Assembly: GCF_030272615.1 (NCBI RefSeq)
Contig: NC_081412.1
Location: forward strand, 24,367,860 to 24,431,859
Reading direction: 5' to 3'
Source of the DNA: Cryptomeria japonica
Lineage: Eukaryota; Streptophyta; Pinopsida; Cupressales; Cupressaceae
DNA length: 64,000 nt
Below the pieces are notes generated by a model. The model saw only the letters and a program-made list of their open reading frames with translations, was not told the DNA's origin and did not search any database. Shown here one piece after another: positions 34,326 through 47,063 of the stretch; the stretch's first letter is position 1; every line of letters begins with the position of its first letter. Position numbers and translations under genes: made by a program.

Positions 34326-35571
34326 TGTGTGTGCAAATACTAAGAACTAAAAAGTAAGCTAATTAATCAAACAAACACAATACATCATACACCTCAAGAT
34401 TAGAATGGTAAAACTAAAACGGAGAACAAAATGATAAACAATGCAAACCACAATTCTCGCTTTAATTTGATTATTTCGTGATTGGATGTATGCTCATGAC
34501 GTGGCTCTAGATGCTCGATATCGCTCCATGATGTTGATACGATGATAAATGGATTGATGGATGAAAATTAAAAAGGATGGGTTGAGTGTTGATTTCTGCA
34601 AACGGTGCCTGGAATGAAGATGGATCCGAGAGAGATTATTTCGGCATTATGACGATATGATTAAAAAAATGTGGATCATTTGGTCTAAAATGAGGGGGAT
34701 TAAATAGGAGATGAGAGGAAGGGAAGGGGAGGTGAAGAGGAGACACTTGTCCTCCAAAAGGGATAAGTGGTTCAACTAGAAAGAAAGGGAATGACACGTG
34801 TCCATGAGGACACATGTCTATTTTGGGCAAAGCCACCCAAAAATAGGAATAGTGACATGTGTCCCTAAGGACACATGTCTATTTTGGGCAAAGCCACCCA
34901 AAAATAGGAACAATGACATGTGTCCCCGAGGACACGTGTCTATTTTCGGTAAAACCACCCCAAAATAGGAAGAGTGAAACATGTCTATTTTGGAAAATGT
35001 CACCCAAAATAGATTATTTTCCCCCAAATAAGGAATTGGTTAGGATGCACACACACATGTGTGGGAAGTTAGAAGGCATAGGATAAGGTTGGTTAGAAAG
35101 GATAGGGTAGTTAGAACCCGAGGGTAAGGATAAGGGGTAGGTTAGGTTAGGTGGTTAGAAATATAGGAGACATGTGACTTATTTAAATAATTAAGTAATT
35201 ATTTAAATGGAGAGATGGTAATTATTTAATTTAGAATTAATTAATTAAAGGGAATTGGAAAGGGAGCATTAATTAATTAGGAATTAATTAATGGGAATGG
35301 AATGAAAGGGGGATTAATTAATTTCTTAGAAATTAATTAATAGGATAGGATGAAAGGGGGATTAATTAACTAGAAATTAATTAATTCAAAGGGATTGGAA
35401 GGGGAGAATTAATTAATTAGATTAATTAATTCAAAAGGATTGGAAGGGGAGAATTAATTAATTAGATTAATTAATTCAAGGAGCGAGCTAATTAAATAAG
35501 ATATTTAATTAATTAAATGGATAACAGAAATAAATTTGATTAAATTGATTAACCAAATTTAAGTGTCTAAA
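34326..35571 (-). repeat. 3' LTR of the 14.6-kb element
   Basis: Plus-strand ends TGTGTGTGCAAATAC and AAGTGTCTAAA (CA decayed to AA). Over the first 300 bases roughly nine in ten positions match the other LTR by eye. It contains three 61-bp units with inverted repeats (34793, 34854, 34915) and an AATTAATT-rich U3 end. Confidence 0.85.
34793..34990. repeat. 61-bp hairpin repeats in 3' LTR
   Basis: Units begin at 34793, 34854 and 34915, with a partial fourth near 34974. Each has GACATGTGTCC...GGACACATGTC arms followed by CTATTTTGGG...CCCAAAAATAG arms, two hairpins per unit. The other LTR has matching units at 48172, 48233 and 48292. Confidence 0.85.
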
Positions 35572-35587
35572 TTTTGTCCCTCTCTGT
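35572..35587 (-). other. Polypurine tract of the 14.6-kb element
   Basis: The minus strand reads ACAGAGAGGGACAAAA directly before the LTR start, the expected site for plus-strand DNA priming in reverse transcription. It is near-identical in kind to the tract at 57435-57450. Confidence 0.7.
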
Positions 35588-36889
35588 AGTGGTGCTAGAA
35601 TAGTGTCGATGCGAAGACAATAAGACACTTGTGAGGGAAGAAAAAAAAGAAGGGGGAGCGAAAAAATGTCCCAAGCGGATGAAGGAATGGGTATGTGATG
35701 CCCCCTCGAGAGGGTGCATGAGGAAAAAGGAACCAAGCGGCATCTCAAAAGAAACATTGCCCCAACGGACTAAATAGAAGGAAAGAAGTAGATGGGAAGG
35801 GGAGAAAAAATGCAAATACAAATGGATGATATGGATGAAATGATCATGGAGCGCGAGCACCTATGAACTAGGATGCCATGTATGGAGCACTTTTTTTTAT
35901 TTAGTAGTGTTTGTGAGTCACCAAGGTATGAAGAACCAAGGTGGAATTTCTCAGCCAATGCATGGACTTACACATATACACAAACACACAGGATACTATA
36001 GCACCACACAGAGTTACAAAGACCCTATAGGCAACAGTGCTAGAAGAACCCCAAGCAGAAGATATGCCCCAATGTAACATGAGATAACATAGATATCACA
36101 AGGGTACAACAAGGAGCACATCCAAAAGACATGCCAAGCCAAAAACCAAAAGCAACAAGATCACATCCTGAGCCTTGTTATTCCTAGTGCACCATGATAT
36201 AAAGGATAGTGGCGACCAAGAGGAAAGAGAGCCCTCAGGAGCTTAAAAAGATAAACAAAGATAAAAAATAATCAAAGTCAACTTGAGTGCCTTGGATTTC
36301 TTTTGCCAAAAGGATAATTGATTGGATGAGGAGTGGATGATGTTTGACTTGAGGAAGGATACATCTTGCGCAGATTGATGATGGGTATTGCTGAGAAGGA
36401 TACATCTCGGAACAACGCCCGGATAAAAAACTAATGATGATTGACAAAAGGATTTGATAGTATCACAATGACAAAGATGCTCAAGGATGATTGTTGAAGA
36501 ACCCGTTGATGAGATATGATCTTGAAGGACCAAATTCATGCACGCCTATGTACAATGACACCTATATACAAGATGTACAAGAGCTACAAATGATGGATGA
36601 AGACCCAGGGATAGGCATGACGTTGCCCCAGTCAAGATGAAAAACCATGATATATTAATGATTGATGGAGTGTTGATGTGGGAACGATATATCCCAAAAC
36701 AATACAAGGATTGGGAAGGATGCATCCCGATGATGATGATTGGATTGCGGTCAAGGCTTGCAGCAAGGCTGGGAACAAAACCAAGGATACGATTGGATGA
36801 TTGGATTGGTGTCTAACCTTGGATAGCAGATGGATATGGATAAGATTGGCACATGATGGTGGATTGCGAGAAGCATGCAAGAGGTAATG
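35588..36889. other. No gene seen; 3' internal region of the 14.6-kb element
   Basis: Mixed sequence. A 98-residue minus-strand frame (36539-36243) has coding-like pieces (DVSFLKSNIIHSSSNQLSFW) but no family was recognised. Confidence 0.35.
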
Positions 36890-37430
36890 GAATGGTACAA
36901 TGGGAGGAATGAAAGGATGGAGGATAGGACAAAAAGGATTGGTGGATGAATGGATATGGATGAAGGGATGGAAGAACTGGGAAGGGATGCAGAAGGATGA
37001 CATGGACTAGAGGAAGGATGAGTGGATAGATGGGTGAATGGAGGAAAAGGATTGGTGGATGGATTAGTTACGAATGAAATGGTAGAAGAAATGGGAGGTC
37101 CAAGGATTGATGGATGGATCAGGTTACGAATGAAATGGTAGAGGAACTAGGAGGTCCAAGGATTGGCGGATGGATGGATATGATAAGATGGAGGGATGGA
37201 GGAACTGGAAGATAAGGATAGGTGGATGGAGGAAAAGGATTGGTGGATGGATCAGGTTACAAATGAAATGATGGAGGAACTGAGAGGTCCAAGGATTGGT
37301 GGATAGATGGATATGATAAGATGAAGGGATGGAGGAATTGGAAGATAAGGATGGGTGGATGGCTGGATATGATCAAATGACTGATAGAGGGATATGAAGC
37401 TGAGGTAAGTGGATGGAAGGTAGGGTGATG
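36890..37430 (-). repeat. Degenerate GGATGGATGGAT-type minisatellite
   Basis: GGATTGGTGGATGGAT blocks alternate with an AATGAAATGGTAGAGGAACTGG-type block near 37072, 37128 and 37262 (steps about 57 and 132). On the minus strand it reads as Pro/Ser/Ile-rich text, like the other proline-rich relics of this element. Confidence 0.65.
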
Positions 37431-37957
37431 GGTGGACACGGACTACAAAGGAAAAGTATGATAAAGAAATGGAAGCCAAGAGGTGTCCAAATCATGTATA
37501 CACAGTGGCCTTTTCTTTTCATCGGGATCCAAGGAGGATGGAGGAAGTGAAATGGATGAGATATGCTAGATATGGTAGACCTATAGAATGGAGAAGGAAA
37601 TGGTCAGATGGACAGAAGAGCTTGCCCCCAAGTGTAGAGAGAAAAAGGATTAGGTGAATTACGCATGATGCATCTTTGTCATGTTTTCATCACCATACTT
37701 GTCCAAGGCACCTGTTTGCCAAGTTTTCCCCACTGGACGAATTTTTTCTCTTTACTCTTTTTTTTGGGGGAATTTTTTTTTTTTTTTGTATTTTCTAGAC
37801 TTTCGGAGGAAAAAAAATGGATGCAGATAGATGAGGATAAGTGGATTTGGAGGATAGATGGATGGAGGGCTCAAGCATCAAGTTACATATCAAGGTAGCA
37901 GGAGCTCATTTGGAGTGATCACTAGATGTTGGTACAACTTTATTAGGAAGGATTAGA

Positions 37958-38960
37958 TTATGTAAAGGCTTGGATTAGATGGTTTTGATGGGGAATGTAA
38001 GGGATATGGTAGTGGCAAGTGTTTGGATGGAAGGAGGGAAAGTGAATGTGATGGGGGGATATTGCTAGGACCAAAATCTGCACATGTTGTGAAGTATGTG
38101 GGATGAGCAGAGGAGAGATGGATGTAGCATGTGAATATGATGGAAGCATTATGATAGGTAGCTCTGATATATAGGGACCCAAAATAGATTTAAAAGATGG
38201 ACGGGGACAATGTTTAGCTGGTGGACTAGCAACTTTGGATGGCATTAGAGATTTTTCTTTTGGATGCACTGCTTCTTTTTGCTTCGGGATCCACATTATT
38301 TTTGCTTTTTCTTTAGTGGGCCTTTGTAGCCTAGGGGATTCATTGCATTTTTGTATCAGCTTTTGCACTATTGGAACATGTCTTTTTTAGTGGACATGGT
38401 CATCTTTATATTGTTGTGGATATTTAGCTTTATCCATTTTTTTATTTGGCATCCAAATTTCTGCCAGTAGCCTTTGAAGGAATGTGTGAAGGTGTAGGAG
38501 ATGGATGGAATATGGGTAAAGTGATGGAGGTAGGATGTTGGATGGAATGTGAGGACATGTGCCTTTGTTGATCCTAACTAGGAATGAAAGGACTAGTATG
38601 TTTATGATGGGTGATGGAGATATAGGATTTGTGTATGGAGGGACAAGTAGGAGATGGAGCACGGGATTTTGGGATATAAGGGCCCAAAATGAATTTATCA
38701 TGTGGGGGATATATGAAGGTAGATTTTGGGATATAGGGACCCAAAATGGATTTGGAGGATGAAGGAGGAAGATAGATGGTTTTTTTATCTTTATATGATG
38801 GAGGAGGGGGGATGACGATAAATTATTTGGAGGAACGATGGGGAGATGCAATGGTGTCTTTGGAAGTATACTTGGATTTTGCATTATTTGTACCAACTAT
38901 TTCTATGGATGGTGATGGAATAGGAATGGAAGAGGCCAATTCTTCACCTTCCTTATGAAA
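37958..38960 (-). pseudogene. Proline-rich repeat protein relic II
   Basis: Minus-strand text is protein-like in two frames with stops between. The motif KSILGPYI recurs three times: SKSILGPYIPKS near 38730, KFILGPYIPKS near 38680 and FKSILGPYISELP near 38180. The last 136 codons (38368-37958) are open and rich in Lys, Pro and Ser, ending HLIQAFT and a stop. Several TAG/TAA codons interrupt the upstream part. It is in the sense direction of the 14.6-kb element. I recognise no family. Confidence 0.45.
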
Positions 38961-41808
38961 TGCATAACGCCAATCCATGATGTTTGCTTGATTGGTTTGA
39001 ACCTAAGATCACAACATGTAAGATGTTTTCTTCATTTCTAGAATGTTGCAAAAGTTTGATTTGATGTTGATGTTGACAAGCTTGTTTGTTGCAGGGTTTT
39101 GATCTTGTTGATATTGAAACTTGACTTTGTTGAGGGATTTGATCTTGTTGATGTTTTTGACAAAACTTTGGTTAAGATTCCACTTTGTTTTTGGTATTTT
39201 TTTAAATGTTTGAACTTGGTGAAATGTAGTAAAGGACACAATAGACACATCAAAAAGGATAAAACCATGAAAAAAATACTTGTTTAAGGAACTTTTTAAA
39301 AATTCCCATGAATGTTGGAGCCTTTTTCAAGACCCCATTTTGTTTTCGTTGTATTTGGGCAATTTGATATCACATCAAGCAGACTCTCCTAAGCTCAAAA
39401 GGTCACAAGTATTATCATAGCCCACAACTTAATACTCCGTCAACTCAAACAACCCTATCACACCCTAGGGTGCGCCCATTTTTTTGCCTTTTTTCCGGAA
39501 ATTAGACCAAAGAAGATTGGTCCTCAATTGGCCCATTATCCTAGGAGATATATGGTGAGTGTCTTGGGGGCAGATTCTTCCCCACCCTTGCACTATGATA
39601 AAATGAGTGTCTGGTTACTGACTCGACTTGGCTTCTAATTTCTATGGTGTTTAGACAGGGTTTCGTTCGAGTGGTCACAATCAACAATGTTTTACACTCC
39701 GTTGAGGGAGATCTCCCAGCCTGTAGAGGTTACGCTCTACAGATTTTAACACACCATATAGGCACTGAGGGAGGCATCACGCCATTGTGACAGCATGTAA
39801 CACTCATCACACATGATTTTCATTACATACACATTTGATTATAGTGGCTTGGATTACTTGGCTTTATCCGTTAGCCACTTAGGTTGTTCCCCTCTCACCG
39901 ACATTAATGGCACCCTAAGGGAAATTCGGGAGGGCAGGCCTTCTAAAGGATTTAATTACAAAAAATAAAGGAAAGCATGAAAGAAGAGAGTCTATTTTTT
40001 TATCACCCATTGAAGGGGAGAGCATAATACCTATCCCGTCGAAGACACATTTGAAAACAAAGTTCTTTTTATCCCTTCATTGCAATGATTTTCTATTCCA
40101 AGTGGAGATGTTGCTCCACGTAGACATGGTGTTCATGTTAACCAGCATAGAAATGATGAAAATTGTTTTGTTCTTTTATTAAAGCACCAAAAGGAAATAT
40201 TTATACTCTAAACCTGCATAAAAGATAACGTTCGTGAACACGTGGTGGGGTATCTAGCCTAATTTTTCAGGTTACAGAGTTTTGTCTTTTCACAGTCAGA
40301 AAGATATCATGGTGAAAACCAAAACTGAATCTATCAAATGTGACTAAACTACCAATCAAATGCAAAGTGATATCATATCAAATGTGACATCATAAACCAT
40401 CAATTATGAATTACTATGTAAGCAATTGTGACATGATGATTGATCAATTGCGATATGATATGATAGCAATTGCGACTCTCTTTTTTTCAAACTTTTAACA
40501 GAAAAACAGAAGGAAAAGACAAAAGATAGAAGAGTTATTCTGCAATGATATTGTCCCGCACTATGCGAGCCAACACATCGATTTCATCAAAGAATTTTTA
40601 CTTGGTTAAAAAATGATGGATGGTTCTGTGATACTAAGCAATTTCCTCTTTTTCTTCGTTCTCACAGAGCTCCCTTTCAACCTTTAAAAGCCTTTGATAA
40701 GCCTTTTGTTGTCTCCTATTCTTCTTTGCCTTCTTTGCACCTGAAATTTGGAATCTCACCTTTCCTGTCATTGGATTAGATACATTTTATATGCAGAAAT
40801 CAACTTTTCCAGATTTCGATAAAATTTCAGGGTTAGATGCGCAAGACAAAATCATGCAAAAACGACAAAAGAATTTCTTAATTGGCAATATTTTAGAATG
40901 ATTTTGATTTGTTTAATAAATTGCGATATCCGGTATGATCAATTGCGATATGATATCAGCAATTGCGAATTTATGTGTATTCAATTATGACATCCAATTC
41001 CTATGCACGCACAGATCTATAAAACATGTAAAAATAGAAAATAAAGGTCAAAGTGTATTCATGTCGGGTTCACCATTGCTTCTATCCTTGAATGTCATGA
41101 ATGCATTAAGCTAATTAGAAAATAATAACGAATCACCAATTCTCAACTAATCAACAAACATCAAACATAATCAATGAAAATCAATACAAGAAATGAGAAA
41201 TGAATTCAAATAGAAACTCCCTCATTCTGCATGTTTGCTTCCATTGTTCTTCTCCAATTTGCGTGGTTGGTGGCTCTCAGGTATTGCACCAATTTCCTGC
41301 ATACAAATAGTTTGAAGACTTTGACTTTATGATCCTCAAAAATCTAGATTGAAATGAGAAAATGATGTTGATTTTATAGATTTTCAACACAAAGGGGGTG
41401 AGAAATAGAACTCAAGTGTTGATTGATAGATAACTGATTTAGATTGATCGGTGAAATCAATTGATTGATTTGTTAACTTAATTGATTGACCAGTAGACTG
41501 AATAGACTATCTATTTGACTGGATTGATTGATTAGAATAAATAATTAGTTTAATCAAATAATTACTTAATTAAATAGATGAATAATTAGTGGAGAATTAA
41601 TGAGACATTTCTAGGTGTCTGCACCAACATTTTTATTTGAAGTGCCTTGGGATATGTAACCAATACCATGAGATCATGGATGTGCCTTGACATGGATGGT
41701 CTTCGAAGTGCCTTACTTAAGTAGGCCTAAGCCTTTTCCTTGATATTTTATTTTTTTAAGAATTTTATTTAAAGTAGGATACTTGTACTCTGGGTAACAA
41801 GATGTGAG
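38961..41808. other. No gene seen; mixed internal region with LTR-like edge at about 41624
   Basis: TTGCGATAT/TTGTGACAT-type motifs cluster near 40430-40480 and 40915-40975. At 41615-41627 GGTGTCTGCA follows an AATTAATT-like tract and a minus-strand TATA (CTATAAAATC near 41371), the same design as the LTR ends elsewhere, so an additional LTR insertion may end here. No target duplication was found. Confidence 0.35.
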
Positions 41809-42632
41809 TCATTTATCAGATGGAGGAGAATGGGTGGTCCATATGAGATGTTCTTCTATTGCAAACGAACTGCCATGGATGAATGTAAGTGAACCAAGGG
41901 GATAAGGTGATAGTGGTGGGATGGTTTGGATAGAAGGAGATGGAGGATCGAGAAGTGAAGTATATGGGATGGGAGGATCTTGAGATGGAGGAGGGGGAAT
42001 GGTAGGATCTTGATTTGGATCAATAATTGTTTCAACATGCTTTGGAACAAGATCTTGGAATGATGGGATAGGTGTGGATGGGGTGACAAGGAGTGAGTGA
42101 GTAGTTTTTTTAGATGGAATGGAAGGAATGATGGAAGGTTCAATGACTTGGGTGTATGGAGTGGATGGAAGAATGGGAAATTCTTCAACTAGGATAAATG
42201 GATGGATGAGAGGTCCTACAACTAGGATAAATGGAGTGGATGGAAGGATGAGAGGTTTTTCAATTGGGATAGATTGATTGGATGGAGGGCTGGGAAGTTC
42301 CTCAACTGGGAGAGAGGGAGTAGATGGAGGGATGGGGAGTTCCTCAACTGGGAGAGATGGAGTAGATGGAGGGATGAGAGGTTTTTCAGCTAGGATAGAT
42401 GAAGTGGGTGGAAGGATGGGGGGTTTATCAACTAGGATAGATTGATTGGATGGAGGGATGGGGAGTTCCTCAATTGGGAGAGATGGAGTAGACAGAGGGA
42501 TGAGAGGTTTTTCAGCTAGGATAGATGAAATGGATGGAAGGATGGGAGGTTTATCAACTGGGATAGATTGACTAGATGGAGAGATGGGGAGGTCCTATAC
42601 TAGGAGAGATAGAGTAGATAGAGGGATGAGAG
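41809..42632 (-). pseudogene. Proline-rich repeat protein relic I, C-terminal part
   Basis: One minus-strand frame runs from 42632 to a TGA at 41811-41809 with a single internal stop (TAG near 42592). It is built of 14-residue units such as EELPIPPSTPSLPV, KPPILPPTSSILAE and EELPSPPSNQSIPI, at least ten in a row, then a non-repeat tail ending HLIWTTHSPPSDK. The 42-bp unit keeps frame and amino-acid pattern. The upstream part of the same gene continues at 44480-43757 beyond a nested solo LTR. Confidence 0.65.
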
Positions 42633-43756
42633 TGTTGGCTTGATGATGATTGTAATGAATGAATTCTTGTATTGTCATTGATGGAACATGTACACACACA
42701 TATGATCACATTGTCATTGTAATATTAAACAAACCGATATTACTTCTAAAGTTACTTGTAGTGCAACCAGTATTGGAAGTTTAGTTTATGATGGTTTAGA
42801 GAGTGTCAACCAATACATGTTGACAATCGGTATATGTAGGAATGACTTGACACCAACTTGGAGATTCAACGGAGATCATCAAAGAAGCGAATGGAGGACA
42901 ATCAATTTATGTATTGAAAGTGGTTAACTTTAACCGATATCGATGTTTCAACCAATATTCATTGATTGTGTGATTAGTTATCATCGGTCATGATGAGTTA
43001 CCCCTAACTGATATTTTGGCGGTAATTTATGATGAGTTATGTTTGGTTATCCAGATACACTACACCTAGGTAATTGTAATATGATTCCTAAGTCGACATG
43101 AAATCTAATGTCTATATAATGACATTATGATAGAGATGATATGATGTGAGAAAGAAGTGTTAAGTTGTTGAAGGCATAGCAAAATATGTTGGTGATGAAA
43201 TTAGTGATGCAGTATTGAGCGAGCAAAAGAGGATCTATTCAAGCAAGTTGTGCTACTTCTATATCACACCACCTGTTGTTTTCTAAACACTACAACAGTC
43301 AAATTCCCTAACTGGGTAAGCTCTATCAAGCTTCATTGTACAAAATCCTTTAACAAGGTGATCTATTCGTTTGGATTCATAAATCCTCTACCGAGTTTAC
43401 TCCTAACAGGGTACTACCTTTAACAGGGTATAGCTCCTAATAGAGCTTTGGGATCTTTAACAGGATTCGCTCCTAGCAGAGCACTTTTATAGACCTTAAC
43501 CGGTCAGCTACCAATTACTGCAGATAGTTAACTTGTGATTCCCATCTCACCGTGGTTTTTCCCATTTGGGTTTTCCACGTATAAACACTTTTGTTATGGT
43601 GGATGTTTTACTTATTGTAGATGCTTTAATATCATTTTGGATTGCATGCATAGTGTTTAGTAAACTTGTTAAGTATCTCAACCGGTCACTGTTTAAATTG
43701 GTATTGTTTTTGTTGTCACTGATTCACCCCCCTCTCAGTGCTTTATAAGTCTATCA
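42633..43756 (+). mobile_element. Solo LTR of copia family B (copy 3), nested in proline-rich gene
   Basis: TGTTGGCTTGATG...AAGTCTATCA, 1124 bp, in the opposite orientation to copies 1 and 2. Flanks GAGAG (42628-42632) and AAGAC (43757-43761) look like a 5-bp duplication with two later changes; GTTTTT follows on the right, as it does after GATGAGAG elsewhere in the host repeat. CACCCCCCTCTCAGTG near the right end marks the family. Confidence 0.85.
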
Positions 43757-44480
43757 AAGACGTTTTTTAGCTAGGATAGATGAAGTGGATGGAAGGATGG
43801 GAGGTTTATAGGATTGAGTTTGAATTATGGTAGGAGTAGGTGATGGGGATCGTGGGTGGACGATCTCAATGGATGAAAGGTTTTCAATGGTGTTAGGAAG
43901 TGGGAGAGGAATGATAGGTGCAGGGGTTGGAAGTGAAGTTGGTGGATTGAGATAAGATGGGGTGGACGAAGGAAGACTAAGGTAGGAAGAAGTGGATGGT
44001 AAGTTGAGACATGATTGGGGAGTGTGACTGGTGCCACTTGCCAATTCATGAATGTTCATCACAACAATAGATGAAGGCGGTGCATGTAGATAACTGAATT
44101 GTGGTTTTGAAACATTAGGTTGTGATGCTACATGAGGTTGGTTTTGCGGGGCACTGACCATTGATGTACTTGGATTAGGGATGCAAGCAAAATCAAATGA
44201 AGGATGACCCAACCCATTATAATAAGATTACAACATGACTTGGACATCTATCTCATCAAGTTGATCAACCATACCCTAGCCATCATCAACATAGGGTGAA
44301 GTAGAATAAAATTAGAGATGATCAAAATCATCATAATAGAATTGAGACATGACCTGGATATCCATCTCATTAGGTTGATCAATCATACCCTCATCATCAT
44401 CGACATAGACCGATAAAGTGGAAGAAAATGAAGGACGACCACACTCATCATAATAAAATTACAACATGACAATTAGTTGA
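43757..44480 (-). pseudogene. Proline-rich repeat protein relic I, N-terminal part
   Basis: Minus-strand frame 44212-43757 is open (MGHPSFDFACIPNPSTS...) and Pro/Ser-rich, ending PPILPSTSSILAKK at the solo LTR insertion. The 14-residue repeat resumes on the other side. Upstream (44480-44213) roughly 39-residue units repeat, each with FYYD, a YVDD-like stretch and an E/DMDIQVM stretch, broken by TAA/TAG codons that look like single-base changes of CAA and GAG. Confidence 0.6.
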
Positions 44481-46309
44481 TGAGTTGGAGAGATGAAAGA
44501 TGAGAATGAACGATAGACCAAAGCTTAGAATAGGATGAATGACCAACTCAGACTAGGATGGGGACTGACGTTTGATGAAGCTAGAAAGAGGATGAATTTT
44601 GATGTTTGATTTTGGATGGTTGATGTTCAGATTGCTAACCTAGGAAGAAGGAAATGATGATGCAAATTAGGGGATGAGAGATGATGATGGACGATAGTGA
44701 CGATGCAAGAACCAAGATGATGATAAGTAAGGTGACGACTACCAACTGAAATGATAAAAATGACCATGCAATTCGAGACCCTAGTGGACGATAATAATGA
44801 CGTAAGATAGAAGCCAAACTGGAATGCAAAAGAGAAGAGCCAAAGATACCGATCAAGAGTGAACTAACAAACCAAGGACAACACTCTGCTAGCACAACAT
44901 ATAAGAATCAGAATATGCAAGGATAGATACTGACTACTAAAAACTCAAGATATTTCTAACATGATGCAGACAACACTTCGGCAGCGTAATGACGTCTAAG
45001 AACAAGATCATGAAAGATAGGTGTAAACTGTCGATAGATCAATAATTTTATAAAGTAATGCGGGCAACATAACGACAACCTAATGACATCTAAGAACAAG
45101 ATCATGAAAGATAGGTGAGACTAACGACAAACCCGCCATAGTAAAGAGAAAACCCGCAAATTTTCAAATCAAACCCGCGAGAGTTCAAATGGTAATGACT
45201 ACGCTAAGTATGTCAATCTAGCTCAAGACATAGGCATTCCCGCTATACCAAGAAGCAAACTTGTTGTAGGACAACAACAACTAGGATTGTGTGAAATGTG
45301 ATGTGTTTGATGACTAATACTGATTTTGGCAAAAGATCACTGTGACACAAACACAACAAGCACATACAAATGATAGAATGCAATAAAACAATCATGCACT
45401 TCCTAGGATAGTCAAATGAGAGTACTTGTTGAATCTCCTAACCATAAAATACCACATCCAACTGGATAGATAGAAGCTTGGCAACACTGGCTCCACCCTT
45501 AGCACACACTTCTTGGGCATGTCAAGCTTTGAATTTCTAAAGACCCGAGGATCTCGAGAAATTTTCTATCTCAAATTTAGGGGTAAATGAGGGGTGTCTT
45601 CAACATGCACTTATCACAATGCCTGAGTCAACAAGTAGAAGGATTGGGGCCACTATAACAATGGTTCGTAGTAATTTTCTGACGGGTCCAGTCCAACAAT
45701 GGATTCTCAAAGCAAGCCACTTAAGACTTTAATTGAGATTATCGATGTAGAGAAGGCCTCCACATACGACGAATTCACTCAACACTTCAGTCGTTTGACC
45801 AAGTTTTTTATATAGCAGCTCGAGAAACATCGCTTGAGGTCACGATGGGAGAGAGCTATCCCCAATGTGCCCCTATTTTGAAAGACTCTATTTAGGTGAT
45901 GAGGCCCCCAAGATGTGATTCACTACTAAAAAGAAAAATGAGCATCGCTAATACTTTTCTCTTGCACCGACGACCACGAGAGCCAGAGGGAGAGGATAGT
46001 GTGTGTTAGCAGTAGGACCACTCTACATGCGTACAAGTGTGCCAATCATGAAAGACATGGGGTTCATTTCCTTTAATCAAATTGAAGTGTGCCTAATTAA
46101 TCAAAAGACACAACATGTCCATTTCCTTAGTTGAATTGAAGTGTTCTTAGATTAAGCAAAAAACACAAATGCAAAAGGAAAGCAATAAAGGAAATATTGT
46201 TTTCGTGAAACCCTCTTTAGCGGTCCTGCAACCAATTGTTAATGTTTTCAAAGTGTGGAGTCTCCTTATCGCTTGATTTGTTGCACAAACGTTATCAAAA
46301 TATCATCCA
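44481..46309. other. No intact gene; possible decayed plus-strand coding near 45655-45950
   Basis: At 45700-45850 plus-strand text reads KPLKTLIEIIDVEKASTYDE and FTQHFSRLTKFF before a stop, protein-like but unrecognised. TGACTACGCTAAGTATGTC (45196-45214) recurs exactly at 61493-61511 inside the Tat element. Confidence 0.35.
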
Positions 46310-47060
46310 AAAACACACAAGTTAGTTGATTAGTACTAAAATAACATTATGGAAAATCATACTAATGATAATTAGCGAACCCACAGTTTCACAATGCAAA
46401 CCCATTGTTTCAGATTGCATTCCCACTGGTTCAGGGCTCGTTCCTGCTGGTTTATGGTGCGTTCCTCCTGTTTCGTGCGTTCCCATTGTTTTAGAGTGCA
46501 AACTTGCAAAAATTAAGTCATCCAACAACATACAAGTTATTAGATCGGTAGGAAAACAACATTTTGAAAAATCATATAAATGATAATGAGCAAACCCATC
46601 GTTTCACAGTGCAAACCCGCTATTTCAAGCAAAAAAATTTACTTGCAAATTTTGATTAAACAGAGGCTATAAATTTTATAAAAAAGCTAAAAATGCAAAC
46701 CCATTGGCTTATGTCACGTTCCTACTGTTTCAAGGTGCGTTTTCGCTGGTTCAAGTCGTGTTCCCACTGGTTCAGGGCACATTCCTGCTGGTTCAAGGTG
46801 CGTGCCCATTGGTTCAGAGTGCAAACTTACAAAAATTAAGTCATCCAACAACATACATGTTAGAAGATTAGTAGGAAAACAACATTTTGGAAAATCATAT
46901 AAATGATAATGAGCGAACTCGCCATTTCATAGTGCAAACCTGCTATTTTAAACTAAAACATGCAAACCTGCTATTTCAAGAAAAAAACTTAACTTGCAAA
47001 TTTTGATTAAATAGAGGTTGTAAATTTTATGAAAATAGCTAAAAATGCAAACCCACTGGT
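46310..47060. repeat. Higher-order repeat, about 323 bp
   Basis: The block starting GCAAACTTGCAAAAATTAAG (46499-46705) returns at 46822-47056 with small changes, and a partial older copy lies at 46310-46400. Each block ends in GTTCCCACTGGTTCAGGGC-like 21-mers that lead into the array at 47064. Confidence 0.8.
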
Positions 47061-47063
47061 TTA

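Noticed and set aside
35090-35160. Telomere-like GGTTAGGTTAGG sequence
   Set aside because: Not the plant TTTAGGG repeat, too short, and inside an LTR (also at 48470).
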